A stretch of DNA of 64,000 nt from JAGWJU01 sp035533295 (GTDB lineage: Bacteria > Elusimicrobiota > Elusimicrobia > UBA1565 > UBA9628): positions 1 to 64,000 of the forward strand of contig DATLUA010000057.1 of NCBI GenBank assembly GCA_035533295.1, in the 5' to 3' direction. Positions within the stretch are counted from its first letter, which is position 1. The number at the start of each line of letters is the position of its first letter. Shown in pieces: positions 1 through 8,586 of this stretch. The notes beneath the pieces are model-generated. The model saw nothing but the letters and a program-made list of their open reading frames with translations. It was not told where the DNA came from and did no database searches. Both the position numbers and the translations under genes were made by a program.

Positions 1-378
1 GCGGCGCAGGACGGCGGTCAGAATCGGCGTCTTGACCGGCTTAAGCAGCACTTCCACGACGCGGGATTCCTTGCGCAGCATCCGGTCGGCGTCGGCGCCC
101 GTGTAGCGCCCGGTCACGATCACGACCGGGATGGAGGACAGATCGCCGCTTTGCATATCCTTTAAAACATGGAAGCCGTCGTAGCGCGGCATCATCAAGT
201 CGAGAACCACGAGGTCGGGCTTCAGGCGCTTGATTTTTCTAAGCCCCTCGTCGCCGTCGGCCGCCGTCTCGACGCGAAAGCCCTCTTTTTGAATGACGAA
301 GGAGTAGAGCTCCAGCACGGCCGAGTCATCGTCGATGACCACGATCAGCTTGCCGGAAACGGAGGATTCTGGAGCCAC
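1..378 (-). CDS. Response regulator receiver domain protein (3' end outside window)
   Basis: This is the N-terminal 126 codons of a two-component response regulator read on the minus strand; the 3' end lies beyond base 1. The acidic pocket (residues 16-18, DDD), the phospho-acceptor Asp60 in VVLDLMMP, the Thr in VIVTG and the Lys in LLKP are all present, so the receiver domain should be competent for phosphorylation. The start is GTG at 378, because an in-frame TAG lies two codons upstream and no ATG precedes the acidic pocket. Whether an output domain follows cannot be seen. No cognate kinase is adjacent; the histidine kinase at 29548 is far away. The downstream neighbour in the window (430-1707) is on the same strand but lies upstream in transcription order, separated by about 50 bases. 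Confidence 0.85.
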   Translation of the reverse strand, partial: MAPESSVSGKLIVVIDDDSAVLELYSFVIQKEGFRVETAADGDEGLRKIKRLKPDLVVLDLMMPRYDGFHVLKDMQSGDLSSIPVVIVTGRYTGADADRMLRKESRVVEVLLKPVKTPILTAVLRR

Positions 379-429
379 ACTCTATAGATAACACGAATTC
401 CGGCAATTCTCAAGGGGCGCCGCAATGGA

Positions 430-1707
430 TCAGGCGCGGCGGGTCCGCAGATCGATGATCCGGCGCAACTTGCCGGTGCGGGGATTGGTTTCGAGAGTTC
501 CGGGAGCCCGCCATTCGATCCGGAGCGGGTGGATTTTTCCCTCGTCGGCGAACCGGCGGAGAATCGGCTGGCCGCGATAAAGGTTTTGGGTGATGCCGCG
601 CGCCAAGGCCGCGCGGGCCTTGGCCGAGGCGCGGCCGGCCACGCGCAGGATGAGCCCGTCCTTGCCGCCGCGGTGCTCCATCGCCATTTGGAATTGCGCC
701 GGGCCCAACTGGGCGGCGAAAGCGCGCACGGCCGCGCCTGCTTCGTCGAAGCCCACGGATAAGGAGGCCACGCGCGCGGATTCCTCGGAGCGGCCCAGAA
801 GCCGGTATTTGCGGTCGGGCGTTCCCGCGGGCTCCACCCACATCGCCCGGTCGCCCACGGGATAGCGGATAATCGGCATCAGCCGCCGCGTCAAATCGGT
901 CGCGACGGCCACGCCTTCGCGGCCCGTTTTAAGTAGGGGCTTCCCCGTTTCCTCGTCGATTATTTCGTAGATCGAACGCCCGTCGCAGCCGCGGAACTCG
1001 TTGGGCGCGCAGCCGGCGTCCACGTAGCCGAGCATCCCCGCGTCGTTGCTGGCGTAGCCGATGGAGCGGATGCGGGCCTTGGGGAAAACCCGGAGAATGC
1101 GCGCCCGCTGGCCCGGCTGCAGCGGCTCGCCCGCGAAGAGAATGAGCCGCACCTTGGCATTGGCGCGGTTCTTGGCCGAGCGCTCTGTCAATGCCGTGAG
1201 CGTGGTGGGGAGCCCGGCGATGACGGTGGCCTCGTATTCCGCGAGAAGGGAAATGATGTCGGCGAGGGGCGCCGTGCCCGTGATGGGAAGTTGGAGCGTG
1301 CGCACGGGACATTCCTCAAGGACCTTGTGCGTGAAAAGAAAAGAGCCGTAGAGCGCGCCGGAGTAGAAGAGGTTGGCGACGCGGTCGCCGGCCTTAAGTC
1401 CAATTGAGGCGAGCTTGCGGGCGAAAAAACTCGTGAAAGCGTTCCACTCGTCGCGGGAGTAGACCGAGAACTTCGGGCGCCCGGTCGTGCCGCCGCTGCG
1501 CAGCAAGATGCCGTCGCGGATAGGTCCGGTCAAAAGGCGGTTGGCCCGGTAGGAATTGGCCCGCCAGAAGGCTTCCTGCGGCGCGAGGGGCAGGACATCG
1601 AGCGAGCCGATTTTCTGCGGCAGGCCGCGGTAGAGCTTGCGGTAAAAGGGGGAATGCGCGCGGGCGAAGGCGACAAGCGCCGCGAGGGAAGTTTTTTGAC
1701 CGGGCAT
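430..1707 (-). CDS. PaaK-like adenylate-forming enzyme (acyl/aryl-CoA ligase family)
   Basis: A 425-residue member of the adenylate-forming superfamily, closest in layout to phenylacetate-CoA ligase (PaaK) and LuxE-like enzymes. The ATP-binding loop is SGGTTGRPK at residues 71-79, and a PaaK-like RYPVGDRA motif lies in the C-terminal half. The N-terminal segment with HSPFYRK is typical of PaaK. The expected chemistry is activation of a carboxylic acid as acyl-AMP and transfer to CoA or a protein thiol; the substrate is unknown. The start is ATG 1707, one base after the stop of the LuxC fusion gene, in preference to a longer frame that would overlap it. It is the last gene of a five-gene operon (GNAT, MFS, LuxE, LuxC fusion, this gene). 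Confidence 0.8.
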   Translation of the reverse strand: MPGQKTSLAALVAFARAHSPFYRKLYRGLPQKIGSLDVLPLAPQEAFWRANSYRANRLLTGPIRDGILLRSGGTTGRPKFSVYSRDEWNAFTSFFARKLASIGLKAGDRVANLFYSGALYGSFLFTHKVLEECPVRTLQLPITGTAPLADIISLLAEYEATVIAGLPTTLTALTERSAKNRANAKVRLILFAGEPLQPGQRARILRVFPKARIRSIGYASNDAGMLGYVDAGCAPNEFRGCDGRSIYEIIDEETGKPLLKTGREGVAVATDLTRRLMPIIRYPVGDRAMWVEPAGTPDRKYRLLGRSEESARVASLSVGFDEAGAAVRAFAAQLGPAQFQMAMEHRGGKDGLILRVAGRASAKARAALARGITQNLYRGQPILRRFADEGKIHPLRIEWRAPGTLETNPRTGKLRRIIDLRTRRA

Positions 1708-1708
1708 T

Positions 1709-4228
1709 TTAGCGTTTGCGCGTGTCCACGACCCGCAGGAGCTTGCCGCTCGCCGCGCTGCGCTCAAAATCCTCGGGGCGCGTCTCTTCGGCGGAGAGGA
1801 GCAGCGTCTTGTCGCCGGTGACCGCTTGCGCGAGGTCGCCGTAGTGCTTGAGGCACGCGGCGGCGCATTGGGCGGCGCTCAAGCCGGCGCCTTTGGAGAC
1901 GCGCAAGAGAATTTTTTCCTTGCGGCTGTCTTCTTGCAGGCAGATTTGCAGCTCGCCCGCGTAGTCGGCGTGGGTCGAGAGGATTTGCGCGAACTTCTGG
2001 TAATTAAGGAAGAACGAGCCGACCCGGAACACGTCGCCGACGCGCCCCAGAAGCTTGAACCGCGGCGAGAGCCGGCCGCAGGGGCAGGGCTCTCCCGGCT
2101 CGGCCGAAATCCAGTGCCCCACGTCGCCGATGGCGTAGCGCATGGGCTTGGGGGAGCCCGGGTCGCGCGGCGAGAACACCAGCCGGCCCACCTCTTCGCC
2201 CGAAACGGGGCGGTCTTCATCCAGCTTTAAAATTTCCAGGAAGTGAAGCTTCTGCTGCAAATGGTGCACGCCGTCCGCGCAGCGCCCGCATTGAAATCCC
2301 ATGGGCCCGATGTCGACGCTGCCGTAGGCGCCCGAGCGGATGAGGCCCACGCCGAAACGTTTCTTGAGATAGCGCCGCTGGGCCTCGGTGAAATGCTCGC
2401 CGCCGTAGAATATCTTGGTCACGCCGCGGTATTTTCCCAGCAAGGCGGCGTTTTGCTCGAAGAGGTTCATGAGGTAGGAGGGCATGCCCAAGAGCGCGTT
2501 GACCTTGTAGTCGACGATGGCCTGCGCGACCATCTTGAGGTCCTGATGCGCCGCCATCGGAAACTGGGCGACGCGCAGACGTTCGAGCGCGGAGAAAATG
2601 CTGATGAATCCCCCGTAGAGCCCGCCGCAGAAAAAAAGGTTCATGGCGCGGTCTTTCTCCGGATCAAGGCCCGCGGCGTAGAGCCCCTGCGCGCCGAACC
2701 ACATGTCGTCGTCGTACTGATCGTAAGTGAAAGTTGAGAGCTTGGGCTTGCCGGTGCTGCCGCCGCTCTTGAAGAACAGCCGCGCCGCGGGGTTCTCTGA
2801 CGAAAATTCTTCCTTGGGCGTGACCGCGGGAGGCGAGGTCCAAGCCGGCGGCGGGTAGGAGGTCAATTCGTCGAAGGCTGAAATCCCCCGACCGTCGAAA
2901 GGAACCTGGACCGAAACCCTCCGGCAGTAGCGCGGCAAGGCGTAGAGCCCGTCGTGGGGTTCGCCGGAATAGCTGCCCGTCATCTCGCCTATTTTGCGCA
3001 CGCGCGCGGCGCCGCCCGAGAGCAGGAGGCGCGTCAACTCATGGACGTCCTCGACGCCGCAGGCCAGACCCGCGGTCTGCAGGTAGGATTTCATCGGGCG
3101 CAGGACTTGGATTATTTTCTGGCGCGGCAGGGGCTTGACCCAAATAGTGCGGTGAAGCGGAGACGGCGCCAAGGCCGGCCGCGCGTCGGCCAGGACGCGC
3201 CAGCTGCCGTCTTTGGCGGCGATGACTTGAGCTTGTCCCAGGCAGGATTCAAGCTCCTGGCATTGGGTCACCAGGCTTATTTCGGCCGCGGCCGCGTCAT
3301 CGGGCGGGACGCGGGGAATTTTGGGGGAAATCCGGTTGAGCGTCTTGGCCAAATTCTCGGCGAAACGGCTAAGCGTCTTCCAATTGTCCGTGTCCAGGCA
3401 GACGCATTGCGGGCTTGAGCAGGACAGCTGCTCTTGATGGCAGCATTCGTAGGCGACGCGCTCAAGCGTCTCGGCCTGCGAGGCAAAGGCTTCGGAGAGG
3501 TAAATAAACGAGATGCGGTGCCCCCATTCGATGAGCCGGGCGCCGGCCGGCGCCATTTTGCGGATGGACGCCACGGCGTCCTCGCCGCCCCAGGCCGCGA
3601 CGGCGTCCGCGGCCGCGAAAACTTTGGAAAGAATATCCGCGCGCTTGGAGGAAATTTTGGCGGCGATGAGGTAGTTCTTGAGGACGCCGGAGGAATCGTT
3701 CTGCGCCAAGCCCTCCAGGAAAAGCTGCGCGAACGGCGGCTCGGCCCCGCCGGTTTTTAGAAAGTTGACGTTGCCCGACAGGAGGCCTTCGATGACGCTC
3801 AGCGTCCCGGTCGCGAAGGAATTTTGCGGCGCGACGTGGACCAGAAGCCCCAGCGGGGCCCAGGCCTCGAAGAGGCCGTCATCGTAGGAAACGCGGCCCA
3901 GCAGGAACGGGCGCTTGGAGCCCAACTCGCGCTTGAGCTTGGTTTCGAGCGCCGCGCGGCCCAGCATCGCCGCGATTTCGGAAAAGGCCGGGGCCATGTC
4001 GGCTTTGCTCGCGGCCCCGGATTCAAGCAGCGCCCTTTCAAGGCGCTTGCGCAGCGGAGAATTTTTTTTCGAAAGCGCCCGCGACGTCCGCTCGCAGGCC
4101 TCCAAGACGGCGCCCGTTGGCGCGGGCTCGGCCGGCAGGATGAGGGCGTCCAAGGCGGCGACGCGCTTTTCTAATTCCGCGTCGCCGATCCACTCGCCAA
4201 GCCAAAAGTGCGGGGTGGGATTCTTCAT
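1709..4228 (-). CDS. LuxC-type acyl-CoA reductase fused to a PaaK-like adenylating domain
   Basis: This 839-residue protein joins two enzymes. Residues about 1-435 match the LuxC fatty-acyl reductase family: an aldehyde-dehydrogenase-like fold with the CSSPQ motif and a likely nucleophilic Cys270. Residues about 470-839 are a PaaK-like adenylating domain with ATP loop SGGSTGKPK (488-496), a GAYGS motif and two Cys pairs (CGRC and CPCGR) that form the metal site seen in PaaK. LuxC reduces activated acyl groups to aldehydes with NADPH; the fused domain could supply the activated acyl group in cis. The ATG at 4228 shares its first base with the stop of luxE (TAATG), so the two are translationally coupled. 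No luxAB genes are visible, so the aldehyde is probably not for light production. Whether the fusion is bifunctional is inferred. Confidence 0.82.
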   Translation of the reverse strand: MKNPTPHFWLGEWIGDAELEKRVAALDALILPAEPAPTGAVLEACERTSRALSKKNSPLRKRLERALLESGAASKADMAPAFSEIAAMLGRAALETKLKRELGSKRPFLLGRVSYDDGLFEAWAPLGLLVHVAPQNSFATGTLSVIEGLLSGNVNFLKTGGAEPPFAQLFLEGLAQNDSSGVLKNYLIAAKISSKRADILSKVFAAADAVAAWGGEDAVASIRKMAPAGARLIEWGHRISFIYLSEAFASQAETLERVAYECCHQEQLSCSSPQCVCLDTDNWKTLSRFAENLAKTLNRISPKIPRVPPDDAAAAEISLVTQCQELESCLGQAQVIAAKDGSWRVLADARPALAPSPLHRTIWVKPLPRQKIIQVLRPMKSYLQTAGLACGVEDVHELTRLLLSGGAARVRKIGEMTGSYSGEPHDGLYALPRYCRRVSVQVPFDGRGISAFDELTSYPPPAWTSPPAVTPKEEFSSENPAARLFFKSGGSTGKPKLSTFTYDQYDDDMWFGAQGLYAAGLDPEKDRAMNLFFCGGLYGGFISIFSALERLRVAQFPMAAHQDLKMVAQAIVDYKVNALLGMPSYLMNLFEQNAALLGKYRGVTKIFYGGEHFTEAQRRYLKKRFGVGLIRSGAYGSVDIGPMGFQCGRCADGVHHLQQKLHFLEILKLDEDRPVSGEEVGRLVFSPRDPGSPKPMRYAIGDVGHWISAEPGEPCPCGRLSPRFKLLGRVGDVFRVGSFFLNYQKFAQILSTHADYAGELQICLQEDSRKEKILLRVSKGAGLSAAQCAAACLKHYGDLAQAVTGDKTLLLSAEETRPEDFERSAASGKLLRVVDTRKR

Positions 4229-5397
4229 TAGCGCGAGGCTCCCAGAAGCTCCGCGGCGGCCAAGGCGCAGCTTTTGTTCTTGGACGTTCCGGCCCGCCCG
4301 AGCACCGTAAAAAAAGGACTTTCAATGCCGCAACCGCACTCCGAGGCCGGATGAAGCGAGGCCAAGTCTCCCATCAAGACGCTGTGCGCGGGAATCGAAG
4401 TCAGGAAGGGCGTTAGGAACTGCAGAAAGCCCGGCTTGCCAAACCCCAAAGGCTCCAGGGTGCGCACGTCGCGGATGACGACGCGGGACCAGACCGGAAC
4501 GTGGAAGCGGTGGTTCGCGCACTCGCAGTAGGGAATCGGGTGTTCGACCGCGCCGAAGCTGTCGCGGATGCGGGCCTGCGGGATTCCCAGACGCTCTTGG
4601 GCGAGGGCGTAGAGTTCTTCCTTGGAGACGGCTTCGCCGGCGTGTCCTTTCCAGCCGCCGCCCAGAAAAATGAGCGAGCCCGGCGGCAGGCGGAGATTCT
4701 TCATCTTCAAATCGCGCATGCGCTTTAGGGTGAAGTAAAGGAAAGCCGGAAATCCGAAGATGCGCACCGGCAGCCCGTGGGCCTCGTAATCGCGCAGGCT
4801 TTGGATGCAGCCGAACGCGTCGAACTCGTGCGCTCCGGTCCCGGTCCGCCGCAGGGCGTGGAAAACGTTTTTCGCCGGGGCGTACTTGCAGAGATAGTTG
4901 TCGGTGTAGGCGGTGCCCAAGGTCGAATCCGCCTCGGTCTCGTAGCTGTAGAGAAGATAATTCGTTTTTGTTTTGGGCGTCACGAAGCCAAAATGCTTGA
5001 AGACCGCGTCGACCATCCGCTGCCCGGCGGAGAACGACCAGCGGTCGAAGAAGATTTGGGATTTCTGCCCGGTCGTGCCGGAAGAGGTGAAATGCGCGAA
5101 CACCGCGCTTTTGGGAATGGAAATAATCTCGTGCATTTTGAAGAAATTGGCCGGCACGAAGGGAATGCGGGCGCAGTCTTTAAGGTTCTTAACCGAGTCC
5201 GGCTTGAACGCGCGCAGCGCGAGCATTCGGCGGTAGAAATCGCAATGTCCGGCGTGCCAAGCGATGCATTCGCGCATGGCCCTGGCGAAGAGTTCATCGT
5301 AAGCGGTGGGAAAAGAATAGGGATCGGCCAAGTCCGCCACGGCCTGCACCGCGGCCAGTTTTTTGGCGTCGGGAACTTGGAGGCGCTCGCCGCTCAT
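4228..5397 (-). CDS. LuxE-family acyl-protein synthetase
   Basis: The 389-residue product matches LuxE/acyl-protein synthetase: an adenylating enzyme that activates a fatty (or other) acid and loads it on its own Cys before handing it to LuxC. The ATP loop TSSGTTGQKS is at residues 104-113, the YSYETEADSTLGTAYTDNY region is at about 145-165, and a Cys-rich C-terminal segment (ECGCGIESPFF) is where the acyl-accepting Cys of LuxE lies. The start is ATG 5397, overlapping the MFS stop by four bases (ATGA); the frame remains open further upstream but would run into the MFS gene. LuxE next to LuxC is the standard fatty-acid reductase pairing, which supports both calls. Confidence 0.85.
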   Translation of the reverse strand: MSGERLQVPDAKKLAAVQAVADLADPYSFPTAYDELFARAMRECIAWHAGHCDFYRRMLALRAFKPDSVKNLKDCARIPFVPANFFKMHEIISIPKSAVFAHFTSSGTTGQKSQIFFDRWSFSAGQRMVDAVFKHFGFVTPKTKTNYLLYSYETEADSTLGTAYTDNYLCKYAPAKNVFHALRRTGTGAHEFDAFGCIQSLRDYEAHGLPVRIFGFPAFLYFTLKRMRDLKMKNLRLPPGSLIFLGGGWKGHAGEAVSKEELYALAQERLGIPQARIRDSFGAVEHPIPYCECANHRFHVPVWSRVVIRDVRTLEPLGFGKPGFLQFLTPFLTSIPAHSVLMGDLASLHPASECGCGIESPFFTVLGRAGTSKNKSCALAAAELLGASR

Positions 5398-6626
5398 GCG
5401 CGCCGGACTCCGGGATAAAGAGCGGTCATGCCGGATAGGGCCAGAAGGGTCGCCGCGCAGGCAAGGGCCAATGTCCCGAGATTCGCGCTTTCGACCAAGC
5501 CGCCCATGAGCGCCATGGAGAGCGGAATGGCGCCCACGCTGATCAAGTTGACCCAGCCCATGATCGCGGGCACCTCTTCCTCGCGCGGACGGGTCTGGAA
5601 CAGAGTCAGGATGGTCACGTTGAGGACCGAGAGCGCGCTCCCGAGCAAGAACAGCGCCGCGCACGCGAGATACGGGCTCCGGTTAAAGGCGAAGAGCAGG
5701 TACATGAGAGAAACCGAGAACAGGCTCGCGATGAGCCGCGGGCCGGCCTTTCCATCGAGGCGCGTCAGCGAGAGAACGAGGCTGCCGCCGGCCATCCCCA
5801 GGCCGAGCGAGGTTTCCATGGCGGAAAGAATGCCGATGCCGCCCGCGAAGCGGTACTTGGCGAAAAGCGGCAAAAACGCGAGGATGGGCGTGAAGGCGAG
5901 GTTCATCAGGAAAAAGGCGGCCAAGAGAAAACGGATGAGACGGTCGCCCTCACCCCGACCCTCTCCCGCTTCGTGGGCGAGGGAGTTTTTATCATCCCCT
6001 CTCCCTTCGGGAGAGGGCAAGGGTGAGGGCAAGTCATTCTTGGTTCTTTGCGCCGACTTGATTCGTGATTCCAAGCCCGCGGCGAAAAAATAGCTCAGCG
6101 CGTTGGCCAAAAAAAGCCCGCCCAAGCCGATCCAGGGATAGAGCAGCGCGGCCGCGACCGGGCCCAGCACGTTGCCCAGCGAGAAGCAGGAGTCGAGCAT
6201 GGCGGTCAATTGGCTTAAAAGCCCGCTTTTGGAGCGCGGCAGGAAAGTGGGAAGCGAGAGAATCGCCGGGTTGAAGAGCGCGGAGGCGCAGTTGGCCAGA
6301 ATCGTGGCATAAAACAAGACGGACATCTTGGGCCACGCGGCCCAGGCCGCCCACGCGGCGAGATAAACGGCCCCGCGCGCCGCGTCCGTCGAGACGACGG
6401 TCTTCAAGGGGCCCATCTTGTTGATCCACTTCGCGGCGGGGCGGGAAAACAGCAGATGGGGCAGCGCTCCGGCGGCCAAAAACCAGGGGACCAGGCGCAG
6501 AGAACCCAGGCTCACGATGACCCAGACCAGGCCCACGGTCATCATCTTGTCGCAGATTTGCGAGATGGCTTGGCCGGAGAATATCTTGGCGGCGTCGGCG
6601 TCCTGGAAGACCGCGAGGGAAAACAT
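5394..6626 (-). CDS. MFS family transporter with repeat-derived insertion in central loop
   Basis: A 410-residue polytopic membrane protein of the major facilitator superfamily, probably an exporter of the EntS/antibiotic-efflux type judging by the N-terminal DADAAKIFSGQAISQICDK segment. About 12 hydrophobic segments fall in two groups separated by a hydrophilic loop at residues 190-230. Most of that loop (about 199-228, Pro/Gly/Glu-rich) is encoded by an 85-base palindromic repeat inserted without breaking the frame. It sits between GNAT and luxE in one operon: its ATG is three bases after the GNAT stop and its end overlaps luxE by four bases. The context suggests export of the product made by the LuxC/LuxE enzymes, but this is inference. 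Confidence 0.8.
   Translation of the reverse strand: MFSLAVFQDADAAKIFSGQAISQICDKMMTVGLVWVIVSLGSLRLVPWFLAAGALPHLLFSRPAAKWINKMGPLKTVVSTDAARGAVYLAAWAAWAAWPKMSVLFYATILANCASALFNPAILSLPTFLPRSKSGLLSQLTAMLDSCFSLGNVLGPVAAALLYPWIGLGGLFLANALSYFFAAGLESRIKSAQRTKNDLPSPLPSPEGRGDDKNSLAHEAGEGRGEGDRLIRFLLAAFFLMNLAFTPILAFLPLFAKYRFAGGIGILSAMETSLGLGMAGGSLVLSLTRLDGKAGPRLIASLFSVSLMYLLFAFNRSPYLACAALFLLGSALSVLNVTILTLFQTRPREEEVPAIMGWVNLISVGAIPLSMALMGGLVESANLGTLALACAATLLALSGMTALYPGVRRA
5946..6030. repeat. Compound palindromic repeat inserted in the MFS coding sequence
   Basis: The outer arms GCCCTCACCC (5946-5955) and GGGTGAGGGC (6021-6030) are perfect inverted complements. Inside are three more copies or complements of CCCTCTCCC (5959-5967, 5997-6005 and, inverted, 6009-6017), the last two forming a hairpin with a TTCG-type loop. 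This C/G-rich repeat type is common between genes in many bacteria; here it lies inside a gene, encoding the central cytoplasmic loop of the transporter in frame. Confidence 0.85.
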
Positions 6627-6629
6627 CCA

Positions 6630-7787
6630 TCAATCCATCAGGTTCGGACCCAGGAAAATGTCCCGCCAGCTGCGGTAGTACTCGCGCAGGAATTTTTGGT
6701 TGGTTCCCGCCAGCTTGGTGTTGCGAAAGTCGAAAATTTCGAAGGTCTTGCTGAGCACGACGTAGTCGTAGCGCATCTTGTCGTGGAGCTGGAAGGCCGG
6801 AAAATACGCGCAGGGGATGAACCCCGCCTGCAGGATGCCCTCGACGGTCTTGAGCTTGTCCGCGCGCGCGATGGTCTCGATGTAGCGCACGCCGCGCCGG
6901 TGCAGGAGCTCGGAGGCCTTCAAGAGCACGCGGGCGAAGAGAACATCGTCCGGCTTGCGGATGCCGACGAGAGTGCAGTATTGGTCGGAGGGGGCGAGGA
7001 AGGCGAAGATTTCAACCTTGCGGCACGGCGAGGCGATGATGACGTTGGGCTGGTGGAAGGGGTAGAAATGAAAGGCAATTCGCTTGTCTTCCTGCAGGCT
7101 GCGGAAGCGGTGCAAAGTGAAGAGCGGCGCGTCGATGATCTCCAGCGCCGGAATTTCGGCCGCCGCCGATTCGGAGATGGAATATTCGGAGGCTTTCGCG
7201 ATTGAGATTTTGGGGATGCCCGTCTCTTTTCGGACGATGTCGACTAAGCCGGCGAATTTGGGATGCAGCTTAAAATCGGTGAAGCGCTTGGCGAGCGTTC
7301 CCTCGCAGAAAAAGGCGGTCAGGCAGTGAGTCTCGTAGGCGTCGGTCCGGTGCACGTTGGGGAAAATGCCCAGCTTCTTGTAGCCGAGGTTCTCGGCGAT
7401 GATTTGCGGCGCCCTGGTCGTGGTCCGCGTGGTCGCGTAGATGACGTCCGCATGGCCTTCTCCGGCCTGCAGCTTGTCGGCCCCGAATTTCATGGAGCGC
7501 TCCAACAGCTTGGCGCCGCGGTGTTCGGGCAGGACGACGCCGCCGAAAACCTTGGCCAGGCGGTTGCGCTCGTCTGTCTCCCAGGCGACCGAGCTGACGA
7601 TGGCGCCATTTTTTTCCGCGACCACCCACACATTGGCCGGCTCGGTGAGAAACGCCGTGAGCAGCCCGACGTCGCGCATCAAGGGATCGGTGTAGGCGCC
7701 GTTGTAGACCCGGTGATAGAGAAGGGTGATTTCGAGCGCGTCTTCCGGCGTCGCCGGGCGAATATGGTAGCCAAAAGGTTTTGTCAT
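6630..7787 (-). CDS. GNAT-family N-acyltransferase, two-domain
   Basis: A 385-residue protein whose N-terminal 150 residues form a GNAT acetyltransferase domain (opening with YHIRPATPEDA; acyl-CoA-binding turn around VLPEHRGAKL). The C-terminal half carries no motif I recognise but keeps an alpha/beta pattern, possibly a second GNAT fold. It is the first gene of the five-gene LuxC/LuxE operon, three bases before the MFS start. In this setting it could N-acylate an amine or process an activated acyl group, but the substrate is not determinable. The gene lacks an obvious Shine-Dalgarno sequence; a TACAAT hexamer lies nine bases before the ATG. Confidence 0.7.
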   Translation of the reverse strand: MTKPFGYHIRPATPEDALEITLLYHRVYNGAYTDPLMRDVGLLTAFLTEPANVWVVAEKNGAIVSSVAWETDERNRLAKVFGGVVLPEHRGAKLLERSMKFGADKLQAGEGHADVIYATTRTTTRAPQIIAENLGYKKLGIFPNVHRTDAYETHCLTAFFCEGTLAKRFTDFKLHPKFAGLVDIVRKETGIPKISIAKASEYSISESAAAEIPALEIIDAPLFTLHRFRSLQEDKRIAFHFYPFHQPNVIIASPCRKVEIFAFLAPSDQYCTLVGIRKPDDVLFARVLLKASELLHRRGVRYIETIARADKLKTVEGILQAGFIPCAYFPAFQLHDKMRYDYVVLSKTFEIFDFRNTKLAGTNQKFLREYYRSWRDIFLGPNLMD

Positions 7788-7796
7788 GCGATGTCA

Positions 7797-7802
7797 ATTG
7801 TA
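7797..7802 (-). promoter_or_regulatory. Candidate -10 box for the GNAT-luxCE operon
   Basis: TACAAT on the minus strand, ending nine bases before the GNAT ATG. No good -35 match lies at the usual spacing. The predicted transcription start falls within a few bases of the ATG and there is no Shine-Dalgarno sequence, so the mRNA may be leaderless or nearly so. Confidence 0.4.
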
Positions 7803-7881
7803 ATAAATAAGACGGGAAAACGGATTTGACGGGGATCAACGGCCTCTGAAATTTGCCACAATCGAAGCCGGCCGAGTTTTC

Positions 7882-8586
7882 ATGAAAAAAATGCTTTTAG
7901 TCTCCGAACTGCGCAAGAATTTCGGCGCCGTCGCGGCCGTGGACGGCGTGACGTTTAGCGTGAGCCCCGGCGAAATCGTGGGGCTTTTGGGCCCCAACGG
8001 CGCGGGAAAGACCACGACCATCAGCATGATCTTGGGAATCCTGGAGCCCAGCGGCGGACAAATCCTCATCGAGGACCGTTCGCGCATGAACTTCGCGGCG
8101 GTCTACGCGCCTTTGCCCGGCAATTTGACGGTGACCGAGAATCTGCGGATTTTCGGCCTCATCTACGGGGCCGAGGATTTTCCCAAGCGCCTCGCGGAGC
8201 TTTTAAAGCAGTTCGACCTGGAAAAATACCGGAACACCAAGGCCGGACTTCTGTCCTCGGGCGAACAGACCAGGCTCGGCCTGGCTAAGGCCATGCTCAA
8301 CAAGCCGCGGCTGCTGCTCTTGGACGAGCCCACGGCCTCGCTGGATCCGGCGGTCGCGCGCGAGATTCGCGCGGAAATAAAGGACTTCACCGGGCGCGGG
8401 CAAGGCGCGGTGCTCTGGACCTCGCACAATATGCACGAGGTGGAGGAAGTCTGCGACCGCGTGCTCTTCTTGTCGCACGGCAAAATTCTCCTTGAAGGGG
8501 ATCCCAAGGCGTTGCCCGAGCGCCACGGTAAGAAAACGCTGGAGGATCTCTTCGTGGCCGTCGCGCGGGAGCCGCTCAGCCTATGA
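7882..8586 (+). CDS. ABC transporter ATP-binding protein
   Basis: A 234-residue ABC ATPase of the ABC-2 exporter (CcmA/DrrA-like) type. Walker A is GPNGAGKTT at about residues 39-47, the signature motif is LSSGEQTR, Walker B is LLLLDEP, and an H-loop follows in LWTSHNMHEVEEV. All catalytic residues are present. It overlaps the permease gene by four bases (ATGA) and so forms a two-gene exporter divergent from the LuxC/LuxE operon; it might serve that pathway, but the link is positional only. The ATG at 7882 lacks a clear ribosome binding site. Confidence 0.9.
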   Translation: MKKMLLVSELRKNFGAVAAVDGVTFSVSPGEIVGLLGPNGAGKTTTISMILGILEPSGGQILIEDRSRMNFAAVYAPLPGNLTVTENLRIFGLIYGAEDFPKRLAELLKQFDLEKYRNTKAGLLSSGEQTRLGLAKAMLNKPRLLLLDEPTASLDPAVAREIRAEIKDFTGRGQGAVLWTSHNMHEVEEVCDRVLFLSHGKILLEGDPKALPERHGKKTLEDLFVAVAREPLSL

